Notes: generated by a model from the sequence alone, not told the origin. A stretch of DNA of 64,000 nucleotides from Actinomycetota bacterium (GCA_028697145.1 JAQVFR010000007.1:31887-95886), one strand, 5' to 3'; counted from the first letter of the stretch, positions 1-9,505 are shown. Made by a program: numbers and translations.

Positions 1-2571
1 GCCGGGCCTTTCCCCCTCCGCGGTCAGGAAGGACAGGGTGACCTGGGCCGGGGCGTCCCCGGGGTTCTGCACCAGGATGAAGGTCTCCATGCCCCCCGCG
101 GTCGAGCCCTCGGCCAGGTACCAGGTGAGGGCGGGGGCGGTGATCCCGAAGGGCACGCCCCCGGAAGTGCCGCCGGGCGTGGTCACTCTCACCTCCGACT
201 CGCCCAGCATCGCCGCCGGTACGCGGCAGACGATGGCCGTGTCGGACCAGGAACCGTACAGGGTGGCCGGCACCCCCCCGAAGGAGACGTAGGAGCTGCC
301 CCGCGAGGGACCGAAGGCCGAGCCCTCGATGGTCACCTGCGCGCCGACCGGTCCGTAAGATGGGGAGGTGCCGTCCACCCGCGGCGTCACGCCGAAGGGA
401 ACCGCGTTGGACGTGCCGGCCGGCGTGGTCACCGTCACCTGCGTTTTCCCCGAGGCCCCCGCCGGGACGCGGCAGACGACGACCGTGTCGGACCATGAAA
501 CGTACTGCGCCGCCTGCACCCCCCCGAAGGAGACGTAGGAGCTGCCCCGCGAGGGACCGAAGGCGCTTCCGCCCACGGTGACCGGCGTGCCCACCTCACC
601 GTAGGTGGGAGCCAGGCCGTTAACCTCGGGGAAGGGCGGCATCTCCGTGAGGGTACGGTAGGCGTTGATGCGGCCGTAACCGAAGTAGTCGTCGCGGCCC
701 GGCGAGCCCAGGTCGTCGGCGGACTGCTCCATCCACTGCTCCACCTGGGCCGGGCCGTAGCGCGGTTCCGCCGAGCGCACCAGCGCGGCCAGCCCAGCGG
801 CCATGGGGGTGGCCATGGAGGTGCCCGAAAGGTAGTCGTAACCCTGCGCGTATTCCCAGCTGTTGAGGGCCACCGGGTAGGTGGGCATGGTGGAATATAT
901 CCCGAGGCCGGGCGCGGAGAGGTCCACGCTGGAGTTGTGGGTGGAGAAGCCGGCTATGACGTCGGTGTTGGTGGTAGCCCCCACGCCGATGACGTTGCCG
1001 CAGCCGGCGGGGTAGTGCATGGTGCTGTCGCCGCTGTTTCCGGAGGCGGCCAGGATCGCGGCCCCGGCCCCGTGGGCATAGTCCACCGCGTCCTGCAGTG
1101 CCTGGGAGTAGAACTCGCCCCCCAGGCTTATGTTGATGACCTCGGCCCCGTTGTCCGCCGCGTAGCGGATGGCGGCGACGATGCCCGCGTAGCTCCCGCT
1201 GCCGCTGCAGTCCAGAACCTTGAGGGGCATGATCTTGGCCCCGAACGATACCCCCACCCCGCCCTCCCCGTTCCCCTCCTCCGCCCCGGCGATGCCGGAT
1301 ACGTGGGTGCCGTGACCGTTGTCGTCGCGGGGGCTGGCGTTGGGATTGGTGCGGAAGTATAGGTCGTTGTCTGGAAAGTCTTCCCAGGCCGATTTCTGCC
1401 ATATCGAATCGTGCCCGTCACGGTAGGGATCGTACTGGTCTGTGTTCGGATCGGGCGTTCCGCGGTTCTCGAAGAGATAGTAGAAGTCGCTCGAGCTGTT
1501 GTTGGCGGTCTCGACGACCAGGTAATAGACCGTGCCCGCTTCCAGCATCACCGGGGTCGATAGGGGCTTGTAGATCTCGCTGTACAGGGGGTTCAGAATC
1601 CCGTTGTACGTGTCCACTTCCCCCGGCGTTATGGTGATCGCAGCCCGGTCCACGCCGTCCCGCGTGTCCCGCAGCGAGACCTTCACGTCCTGGGCGGGGC
1701 TGCCCTCCTTCTGCAGGATCAGGCCGACGTGGGTGAGCTGCCGCCCCGTCCCCAGGATCGACTGCGCGCATCTTCGCCCGGGGTAATCGCTGTATCCCAT
1801 GTACCTGATGGTCCAGTATTCCCGGCCTTCCGCGGAGTCGTAGTAACCATACAGGCTCTGGGTGATGCCCGCCCAGTTAAAGCCGGCGGCGTCGTCGGCG
1901 TAGCCGTTGCCGTCGTCGTCTGCCCCGTTCCCGGGTATATCCCCGGCGTTGTCCCATATCTTCCCATCCAGGTCGGGGTGGGTCGCGTCCACTCCGGTAT
2001 CGATCACCGCTACCGTGACCGGGTCGCTGAAGCCCCTCTCCATGTCCCAGGCGCCCGGCGCGTCAATATCCGCGCCGGGAGTGACGCTGTTGTTCATTCC
2101 CCACTGGTTCGGATAGCCGGGGTCCGCCGGCGTATAGGCCGCATGCGCGATGTAGTTAGGCTCCGCGTAGATTATCCCCGCCAGGGGAGAGAGCAGCCGC
2201 ACGGCGCCCTCCACCGGGACGCCCTCATCGAGCTCCAGGAGCGCCAGCACTTCCTCGCCCTCGCGGAAGACCTCCTCCATGACGCCGGCCAGGCCGGCGC
2301 CCTCGAGGAAGGCAGCGACGCGCGCGCCGACGTCGCCGCTGCTGAACCTGACCAGCACCTCTCCCGGCCTGTAGGGAAGAAGGCCTTCCCCTCCAGCCGG
2401 GGTATCCACCTCGAGTATCTCCCCGGTTTCCCGCGCCAGGGCACGCGCCGGGTTCAGCGCGGGGAGCAACACCAATAGCAGCGCCATGCAGAGGAGGAGG
2501 GCGGTGGAGGACGCGTGGGGTCCGGGCTTGCGGCAGCCGGGTTTTGCGCGCTCGCGATCATGCCTTCTCAT
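1..2571 (-). CDS. Secreted subtilisin-like (S8) serine peptidase, C-terminus beyond the window edge
   Basis: Reading from an ATG at 2571 the frame stays open to position 1 (857 residues seen), so the gene is cut by the left edge. Residues 20-45 form a hydrophobic signal segment, followed by an inhibitor-I9-like propeptide region. The catalytic triad of family S8 is visible: Asp191 in VIDTGVD, His420 in NGHGTH and Ser585 in GTSMA. About 230 residues separate Asp from His, far more than the roughly 40 usual in subtilases; the extra stretch (about 240-385) is rich in beta-type sequence and looks like an inserted beta-sandwich domain. After the peptidase come two IPT/TIG-like repeats (each with GSAFGPSRGSSYVSFGG, about 655-735 and 740-820) and the start of an AEGST repeat domain like those in the neighbouring hydrolase. 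An extracellular protease is certain; its target is unknown. It lies 66 bp downstream of the hydrolase gene and may be co-transcribed with it. Confidence 0.9.
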   Translation of the reverse strand, partial: MRRHDRERAKPGCRKPGPHASSTALLLCMALLLVLLPALNPARALARETGEILEVDTPAGGEGLLPYRPGEVLVRFSSGDVGARVAAFLEGAGLAGVMEEVFREGEEVLALLELDEGVPVEGAVRLLSPLAGIIYAEPNYIAHAAYTPADPGYPNQWGMNNSVTPGADIDAPGAWDMERGFSDPVTVAVIDTGVDATHPDLDGKIWDNAGDIPGNGADDDGNGYADDAAGFNWAGITQSLYGYYDSAEGREYWTIRYMGYSDYPGRRCAQSILGTGRQLTHVGLILQKEGSPAQDVKVSLRDTRDGVDRAAITITPGEVDTYNGILNPLYSEIYKPLSTPVMLEAGTVYYLVVETANNSSSDFYYLFENRGTPDPNTDQYDPYRDGHDSIWQKSAWEDFPDNDLYFRTNPNASPRDDNGHGTHVSGIAGAEEGNGEGGVGVSFGAKIMPLKVLDCSGSGSYAGIVAAIRYAADNGAEVINISLGGEFYSQALQDAVDYAHGAGAAILAASGNSGDSTMHYPAGCGNVIGVGATTNTDVIAGFSTHNSSVDLSAPGLGIYSTMPTYPVALNSWEYAQGYDYLSGTSMATPMAAGLAALVRSAEPRYGPAQVEQWMEQSADDLGSPGRDDYFGYGRINAYRTLTEMPPFPEVNGLAPTYGEVGTPVTVGGSAFGPSRGSSYVSFGGVQAAQYVSWSDTVVVCRVPAGASGKTQVTVTTPAGTSNAVPFGVTPRVDGTSPSYGPVGAQVTIEGSAFGPSRGSSYVSFGGVPATLYGSWSDTAIVCRVPAAMLGESEVRVTTPGGTSGGVPFGITAPALTWYLAEGSTAGGMETFILVQNPGDAPAQVTLSFLTAEGERPG

Positions 2572-2637
2572 CAGTCATACACCTGTCCCCAGATTAGACC
2601 CATCGGGCCGCCCGGGCAAATCCCATCGCGTGCCGCG

Positions 2638-5352
2638 TCAAGGCAGGTCGAAGGCGACGGCGTCGTGCCCGCCGTCGCGGCCTCCCCGCGAGAAGTACAT
2701 GGGCCTCTCGGCCACCAGCGGGGGCCCGGACAGCACGCGCAGGCGGCAGGAGAGCTGGTATCCCATGCCGGCATGCTCGCCCACGAAGATGTTCGCGCGG
2801 GTGCGGGCGGGAACGGTCAGCGTTCGCGCCGGCAGGGCTCCCTCCTCCCTGGTCAGGTACAGCACTTCGAGAAGCGCGTCCTCCGCACCCGGGTTCTGCA
2901 GGCATAGCCACTCGTGGAATCCCTCGCCCGTGTAGCCCTCGGCGAAAAACATCGCCGGGGTGGCGGATGCGGCTCCGATGACGCAGTGGCCGCCCTGCCA
3001 GTGCGCGGCCCCCATTCCCGCGTAGTCGAAATACATGGGCCGCTCGGCGAGGAACGTGGAGGAAGAGGAGAGCGCCACGGAGACATCCCTGTCCTTGCCG
3101 ACCTCGTCGGGCACGTACAGAGTGAGCCTCCTGCCTCCCTCCACGCGGTAGCTCTTCCTGGCGGATTCGCCCTGCCCCTGGCCGAAGTGGTATTCCGCCT
3201 CCACCTCGATGGGGTATGCGTGGGGGTTCTGGAGCGTCAGCCACTCTTCGAAACCTTCCCGCGTGGTCCCCTCGGCGAAGAAGAACTCCCCGGACAGCCG
3301 AGAGGCGCCCATAACGCAATGCCCTCCCCGCCAGTGGCGGTCGCCCCTTCCCTCGTAGTCGAAATACACGGGACGCTCCACCACCACGGGCCGTGACGAC
3401 TCCACCACGCACGAAGCCTGGTAGGCCCCTCCCAGGAGGTCGTTGACCTTGAAGGAGGCGCGCGAGCGCGGCCCCACCGAGAAGCCGCCCAGCACCTTCT
3501 CTCCCTCCTCCTCGGTCTGGAAGCGGAAGGTCAAACCGGCCGTTTCCTCCCCCGGGTTGAGCACGCAGAGCCACTCCTCGAAGCCCTCGCCGGTGTAGCC
3601 TTCGGCGAAAAAGATAGAGTCGGAAGGTTCCCCCGCTCCCACCACGACGTGGCCGCCCGTCCACCCCGGTCCGTAGCTGAAATACATGGGGCGCTCCGCC
3701 ACTATATCCTGGGGTGAGGTGACCACCATGGCCACCTCCACGCCCGCTCCCGCCACCGCGTTCACGTCCACGGTGGAACGGCATCCGGGCGGTATGCTTA
3801 GATGCAAATCCCTGGCGGAACCCGCGGCGAAGATGAACTCGATATCCACCTCCGCTTTCTCCGCGCCGGCGTTCCCCACGCAGAGGTATTCCTGGAAACC
3901 ATCCCCCGTGTACCCCTCGGCGAAATAGAAGGCGTTCACATCCGGCTCCGGTTCCGGCTCCGGTTCCGGCTCGGATCCCCTCCGCTCCAGCCGCAGTATC
4001 ACCGGGGTCATGCCGATGGGCAGCCCGGATAAGGTGACGTTCCCGGCGGCGTCGCGGGAGGTCCCGGGGGCTGGGCTCTCGGCCCCGCTGGCCGGGTCTA
4101 CAAGCACCGGGTCGGCCAGAGCGGGGTCGGGCACGCTCACACTGAGCGTATCGGGGGCATCGTCCGACTTCCAGGCGGATATGGCCAGGCCCCCTCCGGG
4201 GAGGCGGAATGCGTGGGCCTCGAGGGTGCCCGGGGCGGAGCAGGAGAAGGAAGCCGCGCCGGGTGCGGGGCCTTCCGCCGGACCGAAGGCCCGCATAAAG
4301 GTCGAGTAGAACGCGTAGGCGGGCCGGGGGGAGAAGTCCAGGCGGAGCAGGCCGTAGCGGTCCAGGTCGTTGAGCCAGGTGTCCCGCAGGTTGAACCAGA
4401 TGACGCGGTCCACGTCGGTGGCGGCGTAGCTCACCATGGTGCGCAGCAGGTAGGCGGCCTGGGCGGCCTCGTCCACCCCCGGCGGGCTCACCGAGCTGGT
4501 GGTCCAGCCCACCTCGGTGAGCCACACCTCGAGTTCCCTCTCCGTATGCTGGGCGATGAGCCAGTGCACGAAGTCCACCAGGTACCGGCACAGCTCCTCC
4601 TTGGGCCGGAGCAGGTCCTCCTCCGGCTGTCTCTCCACCCCGATGGTCTCGGCGTAGGGGTGGTAGGCCACGGCGTCTATGTATTCCGCCGCCCCCGCCG
4701 TGAGGTAGGCGTCGAGGTCGGCCGAGCCCAGGCCGGCCACGCCCCCCATGACCACGGTGGCCGCGGGGTCGGCCGCACGGATACGGGGGGAGGCCGAGGC
4801 CAGCAGGGTCACGTAAGCCACGGGGTCCGGCTCGGGCTGCCAGAAGGCGTGGATGTTCTGCTCGTTCCACACCTCCCAGGCCGCCACCCGCCCGCGGTAG
4901 CGGGAGACCACGGCGGAGACGTATCCCTCCCAGGCCGGGATGTCGCTGGGGGGCCAGTTCCAATCGTGCCCCCCGTTGGCCCAGAGAGGGGAGGAGCCCA
5001 GGATGCCTAGTATCTTCACGCCCCGCGCCTCGGCCTCGGCCACCACGCGGTCTGTTGCCGTGAAGTCCCACTCCCCCTGCACGGGTTCCAGGTCCACCCA
5101 TGCGAAGTCGCAGCGCAGCCACCCGATGCCGGCGGCCGCCAGTACGTCCAGCTCCGCCTGGACGGTGGGGGCGTCATAGAGCTTTATATGGCTGGAGGCG
5201 ACCCCGAAGCGCTCTCCCACCGTGCCGGGAGCGGGCATTGCCGCGGATTTCGCGACCTCCCGTTCCGCCAGTGCAGGAGCGGAAGGGAGTGCCGTAAGCA
5301 TGAACCCCAGCAGCAAAGAGAGCGGTGCTGAGAGAACGGCGTACCTGCGCAT
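2638..5352 (-). CDS. Secreted GH39-like glycoside hydrolase with four C-terminal AEGYTG repeats
   Basis: The 904-residue protein has a Sec signal peptide (residues 1-29, ending PALA). A TIM-barrel glycosidase domain spans about 45-360. The probable acid/base is Glu164 in WEVWNEQN and the nucleophile Glu280 in WLTEVGW, the spacing expected of clan A (GH39/GH5-like) retaining enzymes. A small beta domain (365-457) leads to a Glu-Pro linker (461-470). Then come four repeats of about 105 residues at 476, 580, 690 and 801. Each starts with F(F/Y)FAEG(Y/T)T, has E(W/Y)L.. near position 14 and ends with ERP(M/V)YF...GGH. The repeats probably bind a surface or polysaccharide, which is inference. The sugar specificity cannot be read from the sequence. 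The subtilase downstream carries the same kind of repeat, suggesting a shared extracellular role. Confidence 0.85.
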   Translation of the reverse strand: MRRYAVLSAPLSLLLGFMLTALPSAPALAEREVAKSAAMPAPGTVGERFGVASSHIKLYDAPTVQAELDVLAAAGIGWLRCDFAWVDLEPVQGEWDFTATDRVVAEAEARGVKILGILGSSPLWANGGHDWNWPPSDIPAWEGYVSAVVSRYRGRVAAWEVWNEQNIHAFWQPEPDPVAYVTLLASASPRIRAADPAATVVMGGVAGLGSADLDAYLTAGAAEYIDAVAYHPYAETIGVERQPEEDLLRPKEELCRYLVDFVHWLIAQHTERELEVWLTEVGWTTSSVSPPGVDEAAQAAYLLRTMVSYAATDVDRVIWFNLRDTWLNDLDRYGLLRLDFSPRPAYAFYSTFMRAFGPAEGPAPGAASFSCSAPGTLEAHAFRLPGGGLAISAWKSDDAPDTLSVSVPDPALADPVLVDPASGAESPAPGTSRDAAGNVTLSGLPIGMTPVILRLERRGSEPEPEPEPEPDVNAFYFAEGYTGDGFQEYLCVGNAGAEKAEVDIEFIFAAGSARDLHLSIPPGCRSTVDVNAVAGAGVEVAMVVTSPQDIVAERPMYFSYGPGWTGGHVVVGAGEPSDSIFFAEGYTGEGFEEWLCVLNPGEETAGLTFRFQTEEEGEKVLGGFSVGPRSRASFKVNDLLGGAYQASCVVESSRPVVVERPVYFDYEGRGDRHWRGGHCVMGASRLSGEFFFAEGTTREGFEEWLTLQNPHAYPIEVEAEYHFGQGQGESARKSYRVEGGRRLTLYVPDEVGKDRDVSVALSSSSTFLAERPMYFDYAGMGAAHWQGGHCVIGAASATPAMFFAEGYTGEGFHEWLCLQNPGAEDALLEVLYLTREEGALPARTLTVPARTRANIFVGEHAGMGYQLSCRLRVLSGPPLVAERPMYFSRGGRDGGHDAVAFDLP

Positions 5353-5400
5353 GAAGACCTCTCAAACCAAAAAAAGCGGCAGCGGCCGCGAACCCCTACT

Positions 5401-5414
5401 CGATACCGGTATCG
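5401..5414. promoter_or_regulatory. 14-bp perfect palindrome upstream of the hydrolase gene
   Basis: CGATACCGGTATCG is a perfect palindrome about 50 bp upstream of the start of the GH39-like gene (minus strand, start 5352). Its position fits an operator, but no second copy was found in the window and no regulator is encoded next to it. Confidence 0.25.
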
Positions 5415-5601
5415 GCCCGATCGACCCTTATCTGAAAGATATTACCCCGCCCCGCGGGGCCTCAACCGCGAGCTTCCGGCTCAGGCGGGAGGCGTCTTCT
5501 CGACTCGCGAAACGCCTCCCGGACCCCGGCGCCCCCTCTCCCCGGTGCGACCTTCAGACACCGTCCATCAAGGCGATGCAAGGACCGCCGCCTTAGTCGC
5601 C

Positions 5602-6240
5602 TTACTCCTGGGGGTTCTTGATACGGCCGTAATAGGAATCCGCGAGGTAGAGCGGCTGCATGGGACAGTGGCCGGTCACGCGGTCCTTGGTGGCCAGGAC
5701 GGTGGTGGGCACCCTGGTGGTGGCGAAGAAGATGGTGTCGTGTCCCACGCAAAGTCCCAGCAGCACGTTGAGCTCGCTGCCCTCCTTTTCCAGGGCCATG
5801 GCCTGTGCGGCGGGATTGCACGCGCCCTCGTAGGTGCCGGGGTTTATCTTCTCCCCGTCCTCGACGCCGAACTCCTCCTTGGCGATGCCGCCCAGCTTGC
5901 AGCACACCGATACCACCTCGAAGCCGTTCCCCTCCAGGACGTCGACGAGGGCCCCCGCCTCCCGGCGCAGCCCCACGCAAAAGGCGATGCCCAGCCTGCG
6001 CAGGCCGAGCCGCCGGGCGAAATCGACGAGTTCCTCGACCCTCGTCTTCTTGCAGTAACCGGCCGCCTCCACCACAGAGGAAATCCTGGCCACCTCCTTG
6101 AGGTCCCCCTCGATCACCTCCCGGCTGACCTCCTTTATCTCCCTTTCGTACCTGGTCGAAGGGCAGAAGGCGGGGGCATGGTCGAAGACGTTGAGATAAC
6201 AGAGGGGGGCGGCGCAGTCCGAGCACTTGGCGATTTTCAT
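5602..6240 (-). CDS. DUF1847 cysteine-rich metal-binding protein
   Basis: The start at 6240 is preceded by GGAG six bases upstream and gives a 212-residue protein beginning MKIAKCSDC. An upstream in-frame extension exists but lacks a ribosome site. Early cysteines (C6, C9, C14 and C26) and later ones in FCVG, VCCKLGG, GACNP, GLCVGHD and GHCP fit the DUF1847 family, small cytoplasmic proteins common in anaerobes that are thought to bind metal or Fe-S. The function of the family is not established. It is divergent from the methyltransferase gene that starts 194 bp away, so the two may share a control region. Confidence 0.8.
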   Translation of the reverse strand: MKIAKCSDCAAPLCYLNVFDHAPAFCPSTRYEREIKEVSREVIEGDLKEVARISSVVEAAGYCKKTRVEELVDFARRLGLRRLGIAFCVGLRREAGALVDVLEGNGFEVVSVCCKLGGIAKEEFGVEDGEKINPGTYEGACNPAAQAMALEKEGSELNVLLGLCVGHDTIFFATTRVPTTVLATKDRVTGHCPMQPLYLADSYYGRIKNPQE

Positions 6241-6433
6241 TGCGGCAGCTCCTTTCCGCGGTCCCATCCGGTTTTCCCGTCTGACCTTTATCATAGCAAC
6301 TACCAGGGTGCCGGCGGTCACAGCCCCCCACGGTCCGGTATCTCCACGGCCTGCAAGCAAGCCTTCCTTCCCGTCAAACGGGATGGTAACATTACGGCAC
6401 GGCTTACTGGCGGAGCAGGGTGGGGAGGAGAGC

Positions 6434-7582
6434 ATGTCCGTTTATCCCCGCATCGGAGGAAAACTCATCAGGCCGACGATGGGTATGATGAAGGCGGCCT
6501 CGGGTCTTTTCCGCCTGCACGGCAAGGTGGGCGAGCTGCTGCCCCTGGAAAGGGTGCTGTGCACCGCCTTCCACAAGGAGCCCGACCGCGTGCCCGTCAC
6601 CCACTTCCTCCTCGGCGCGGCGCGCAGGCTCACCGGCATATCTTACGAGCGGTTCTCCCGCGACCCGGAGATGGCGGCCGACGCATACATCGCCGCCAAC
6701 GAGATCCTCGGAGGGGACGTCCTTTACACGGTGATCGACCTCTCGGTGGAGGCGGCGGACTTCGGGCAGGAAATGGTATATCCGCAGTACAGCACCGCTC
6801 ACCCCGAGTACGGCAACCCTCTCATCGCCTCCCCCGGGGATTACGAGCGCCTCGAGGTGTTCGACCCTCGCAAGTCGCCGCGCATGGGCATGGGTATTGA
6901 GCTGGGAAGGATCCTCTCGAAGAAAGCTGGCATCCGCTACCCGGTCATGGGGTTCGTGTTCGGCCCCCTGGGGGTGCTGGCCATGATGCGAGGCGCCCAG
7001 AGGCTCTTTGTCGATTGCCTGAAGTACCCGGAGAGGGTGAAGGTGGCGCTGGAGACGATTACCGAGGTGCTCGTCGACTACGTACGGGCACAGTGCGACA
7101 CGGGCGTGGACGCGGTGATGCTGGACACGCTTTTCGGCTCGCAGTCGGGCATATCGCGCGAGCTGTGGGTGAAGATGGAGGGCGTCTATGCGAAGCGCAT
7201 CGCCGACGAGATCAGGCGCTGCGGTGCCCTGGTCGCCCTGCACAACTGCGGCACCGGCCCGTACCTCGACCTGCAGCTCGAGTACATGGAGCCGCTGATA
7301 GTGTCCCTGGCCGATGTACCTGACGACTGCCGCGACCTGGCGGACACCAAGGCGAAATACGGCGAAAGGGTCGCGCTGGCGGGCTTCATCCCCACGGATT
7401 CCCTGTGCTCGGAGTCTCCCGCGCGCATCATGGAGAAGGCGCGGGAGCAGATACGCGTCATGGCGCCGGGCGGCGGTTTCGTCCTCGCGCCGGCATGCGA
7501 ATACCCGCCCAACCTCGACCTGGCCAACGCCCTCGCCGTGGTGCGGGCGGCGCAGCTTTACGGCAGATACCCGATCAAGTGA
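6434..7582 (+). CDS. UroD/MtaA-family cobalamin methyltransferase
   Basis: ATG at 6434 follows GGGGAGGAG; the protein has 382 residues. It belongs to the uroporphyrinogen-decarboxylase fold family that includes MtaA/MtbA/CmuA methyltransferases. A zinc-site signature of those methyltransferases is present: HNCG, with a later Cys in PACEYPPN, corresponding to the H-x-C...C ligands of MtaA. The next gene, 10 bp downstream, is a corrinoid protein, the normal partner. The reaction is therefore probably methyl transfer between a corrinoid and a thiol or another methyl carrier. The thiol cannot be identified, and no MtaB or MttB type substrate-side methyltransferase is adjacent. A true UroD role in heme synthesis is unlikely in this context. 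Confidence 0.85.
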   Translation: MSVYPRIGGKLIRPTMGMMKAASGLFRLHGKVGELLPLERVLCTAFHKEPDRVPVTHFLLGAARRLTGISYERFSRDPEMAADAYIAANEILGGDVLYTVIDLSVEAADFGQEMVYPQYSTAHPEYGNPLIASPGDYERLEVFDPRKSPRMGMGIELGRILSKKAGIRYPVMGFVFGPLGVLAMMRGAQRLFVDCLKYPERVKVALETITEVLVDYVRAQCDTGVDAVMLDTLFGSQSGISRELWVKMEGVYAKRIADEIRRCGALVALHNCGTGPYLDLQLEYMEPLIVSLADVPDDCRDLADTKAKYGERVALAGFIPTDSLCSESPARIMEKAREQIRVMAPGGGFVLAPACEYPPNLDLANALAVVRAAQLYGRYPIK

Positions 7583-7592
7583 GGATGGACCC

Positions 7593-8234
7593 ATGGACGA
7601 CAAGAGAGACTTGCTGGACGCCATCGCCGCGGCGGTGAGGCGGGGGTCCGAGGAACAAGCGGTGGTCCTGTGCGAAAAGGCCGTCGACTCGGGCATGTAT
7701 GGCCGCGAGGTGATCCGGGAGGGCCTCTGCACCGGCATGCAGAAGGCTGGCGAACTCTACGAGAAGCACGAGTACTTCCTTCCCGAGCTCCTTCTCGCCT
7801 CGGAGACGATGCGCGCCGCCATCGAGGTCGTCGTCCCCTCGCTGCTGCCCGCGGAGAGGGCGGAGGCCGGAGAGGCCGTCGTGCTGGGTGTGGTCGCGGG
7901 CGACGTGCACGAGATCGGCAAGAACCTGGTGGCGGTGATGCTGGAGGCCGACGGCTACCGCGTCACGGACCTGGGATACGACGTGGCCCCCGAGAGGTTC
8001 ATCGCGGAGCTCGACAACGGTGGCGCCCGCATCCTGGCCCTCTCCACCATGATGACCACCACTTTGCCCAACATGCGCATGACGGTGGAGCTGGCGCGGG
8101 CGCTCGATCCCCGGCCCCTGATACTGGTGGGGGGCGCCCCGCTCTCCGCGAGCGTCGCCGCGGACATGGGCGCCGACGGCTACGAGGACAACGCCGCCAG
8201 GGTGCCCGCGCTCATCAGGAGATTGTTGCCGTAG
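7593..8234 (+). CDS. Corrinoid (B12-binding) methyltransferase protein, copy 1
   Basis: This 213-residue protein has the two domains of MtaC/MttC-type carriers: an N-terminal helical B12-binding-2 cap (about 1-85) and a Rossmann B12 domain. The cobalt-ligating motif D-x-H-x-x-G is GDVHEIG, with His106 as the lower ligand. Near the C-terminus lies the conserved LVGGAP and ADGYEDNA. It carries a methyl group on Co(I)/Co(III) for its neighbour, the UroD-type methyltransferase 10 bp upstream, and the two genes surely form an operon. Related copies lie at 26346 and 33092. No corrinoid reactivation protein (RamA or RACo type) is in the window. Confidence 0.92.
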   Translation: MDDKRDLLDAIAAAVRRGSEEQAVVLCEKAVDSGMYGREVIREGLCTGMQKAGELYEKHEYFLPELLLASETMRAAIEVVVPSLLPAERAEAGEAVVLGVVAGDVHEIGKNLVAVMLEADGYRVTDLGYDVAPERFIAELDNGGARILALSTMMTTTLPNMRMTVELARALDPRPLILVGGAPLSASVAADMGADGYEDNAARVPALIRRLLP

Positions 8235-8274
8235 TGCTCCGCCAGGTCATCACCGCGCGCCGAGTCTCCCAGGC

Positions 8275-9258
8275 TTATCCCAGGGCCTGCTTCACCAGCT
8301 CGATGATGTGGTGGTTCTCCAGTCCGGCCGCGGCGGCGGGCTTGCGCAGGTTGAGCATGCACAGGGGGCAGAGGTAGGCAATGGCCTGGGCGCCGTGTTT
8401 CACCGCGTCCTCCACGTTGCGCTCCTTTATGCGCATGGCCTTGTCGCGGTCGCGGGGCATCATTGGCGAGCCGCAGCAGAGGGCGAACCTGCGGTCGTGC
8501 TCTCTCTCCACTCTTTCCACCCCGATGAGTCGGAAGAGCTCGTCCAGTTGCTCGTCCTTCCAGGGGGTGTAGCGGGAGGCGCAGGGCTGCTGGTAGGCCA
8601 CATTTATCCCCAGGGGCTTCACCTCGTCCGCGTGGTCTTTCACGTATTCCAGGAGGTACTCGATGATGTGCACGGGGCGGAAGGGGACTTCGATGCCGTA
8701 ATCCTGGACCATGGAGGCGAGCAGGGCATAGCAGTCGTCGTGGTATAAGACGATCTCGTCCGCCCCTGCCGCGGCGAGGTTGTCCACCACCCTGCGGGCG
8801 CCCTCGCGCACCGGGGTCTCGTAGCCGAGATGCACCCATCCCACGTTGCAGAAATAATCCCCTCCCTTGAGCACGGTCATCCCCTCGAACAGGGGTCCAT
8901 CGAAAAGGCCGGGGATGAGGTCGCCCACGCTGCACAGCCCCAGGGCCGGTTTGTCCTCCTCGCCGGGGATGACCTGGCTGGGGGCATTGGGGAGATTGCG
9001 GAACATCTCCGTGTTCTGCTCAGGGATGTCGAGCACCCCCGTCTCCTCCTGGCGCTGGAGGATGAGGTCGAAGGGATTGGCCCCCTTGTCGCAGAACTGG
9101 TTGCAGGCCACGCAGGTCACGCACTGGCTCACTATCTCCGGGGTCTCGCCCTCCTTCAGCCGCCGGAACTGCCGTATGGACGCTTCCCGGTCGTAGTCCA
9201 CGTAGGGGCACATGAACACGCAGTCTCCGCACAGGTCGCATTTCTCCTCGATGAACAT
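8275..9258 (-). CDS. HdrB/HdrD-like Fe-S oxidoreductase with cysteine-rich CCG domain
   Basis: The start at 9258 has a strong AAAGGAGGG ribosome site and gives 327 residues; a longer in-frame extension has no such site. The N-terminus has two ferredoxin-type clusters (CDLCGDCVFMCP and CVTCVACNQFC). The C-terminal two thirds is a heterodisulfide-reductase-type domain with cysteines in HDDCYAL, QQPCASR, ALCCGSPMM and YLCPLCMLN. Such proteins relay electrons between ferredoxins and thiol/disulfide or quinone partners in the cytoplasm. It runs convergent with the methyltransferase/corrinoid operon and divergent from the 4Fe-4S gene at 9506. A role in methyltransferase redox chemistry is possible but is inference. 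Confidence 0.85.
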   Translation of the reverse strand: MFIEEKCDLCGDCVFMCPYVDYDREASIRQFRRLKEGETPEIVSQCVTCVACNQFCDKGANPFDLILQRQEETGVLDIPEQNTEMFRNLPNAPSQVIPGEEDKPALGLCSVGDLIPGLFDGPLFEGMTVLKGGDYFCNVGWVHLGYETPVREGARRVVDNLAAAGADEIVLYHDDCYALLASMVQDYGIEVPFRPVHIIEYLLEYVKDHADEVKPLGINVAYQQPCASRYTPWKDEQLDELFRLIGVERVEREHDRRFALCCGSPMMPRDRDKAMRIKERNVEDAVKHGAQAIAYLCPLCMLNLRKPAAAAGLENHHIIELVKQALG

Positions 9259-9505
9259 CTTTCCCTCCTTTGCCTTACGAGCCCATGCCCGTAATTTATC
9301 ATATGGCCGGGCCGGCTGCATCGCGGACCGCGACGTCCGCGTGACGCACGCCCGCAGCCGCCGGCAGGCCTGGACGCCGCCGGGCTTCCCCGCATCCCTC
9401 CGCCGTAAGTTACTCGCGCGAGGCCCCGGCCCGGGTATAGCCCCCTCCTCCATGCTATAATTATCTCGCTTTCTGCGGATTCTTTCCGGCATCTGGAGGG
9501 CCTCC

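Noticed and set aside
2594-5122. 842-residue frame overlapping the GH39-like gene on the same strand
   Set aside because: Arg/Gly/Pro-rich with no domains; a high-GC shadow of the hydrolase, which has a signal peptide, catalytic residues and repeats.
6434-7582. Heme-pathway uroporphyrinogen decarboxylase (HemE)
   Set aside because: The HxC...C methyltransferase motif and adjacent corrinoid gene fit MtaA-type function, and no heme genes are present.
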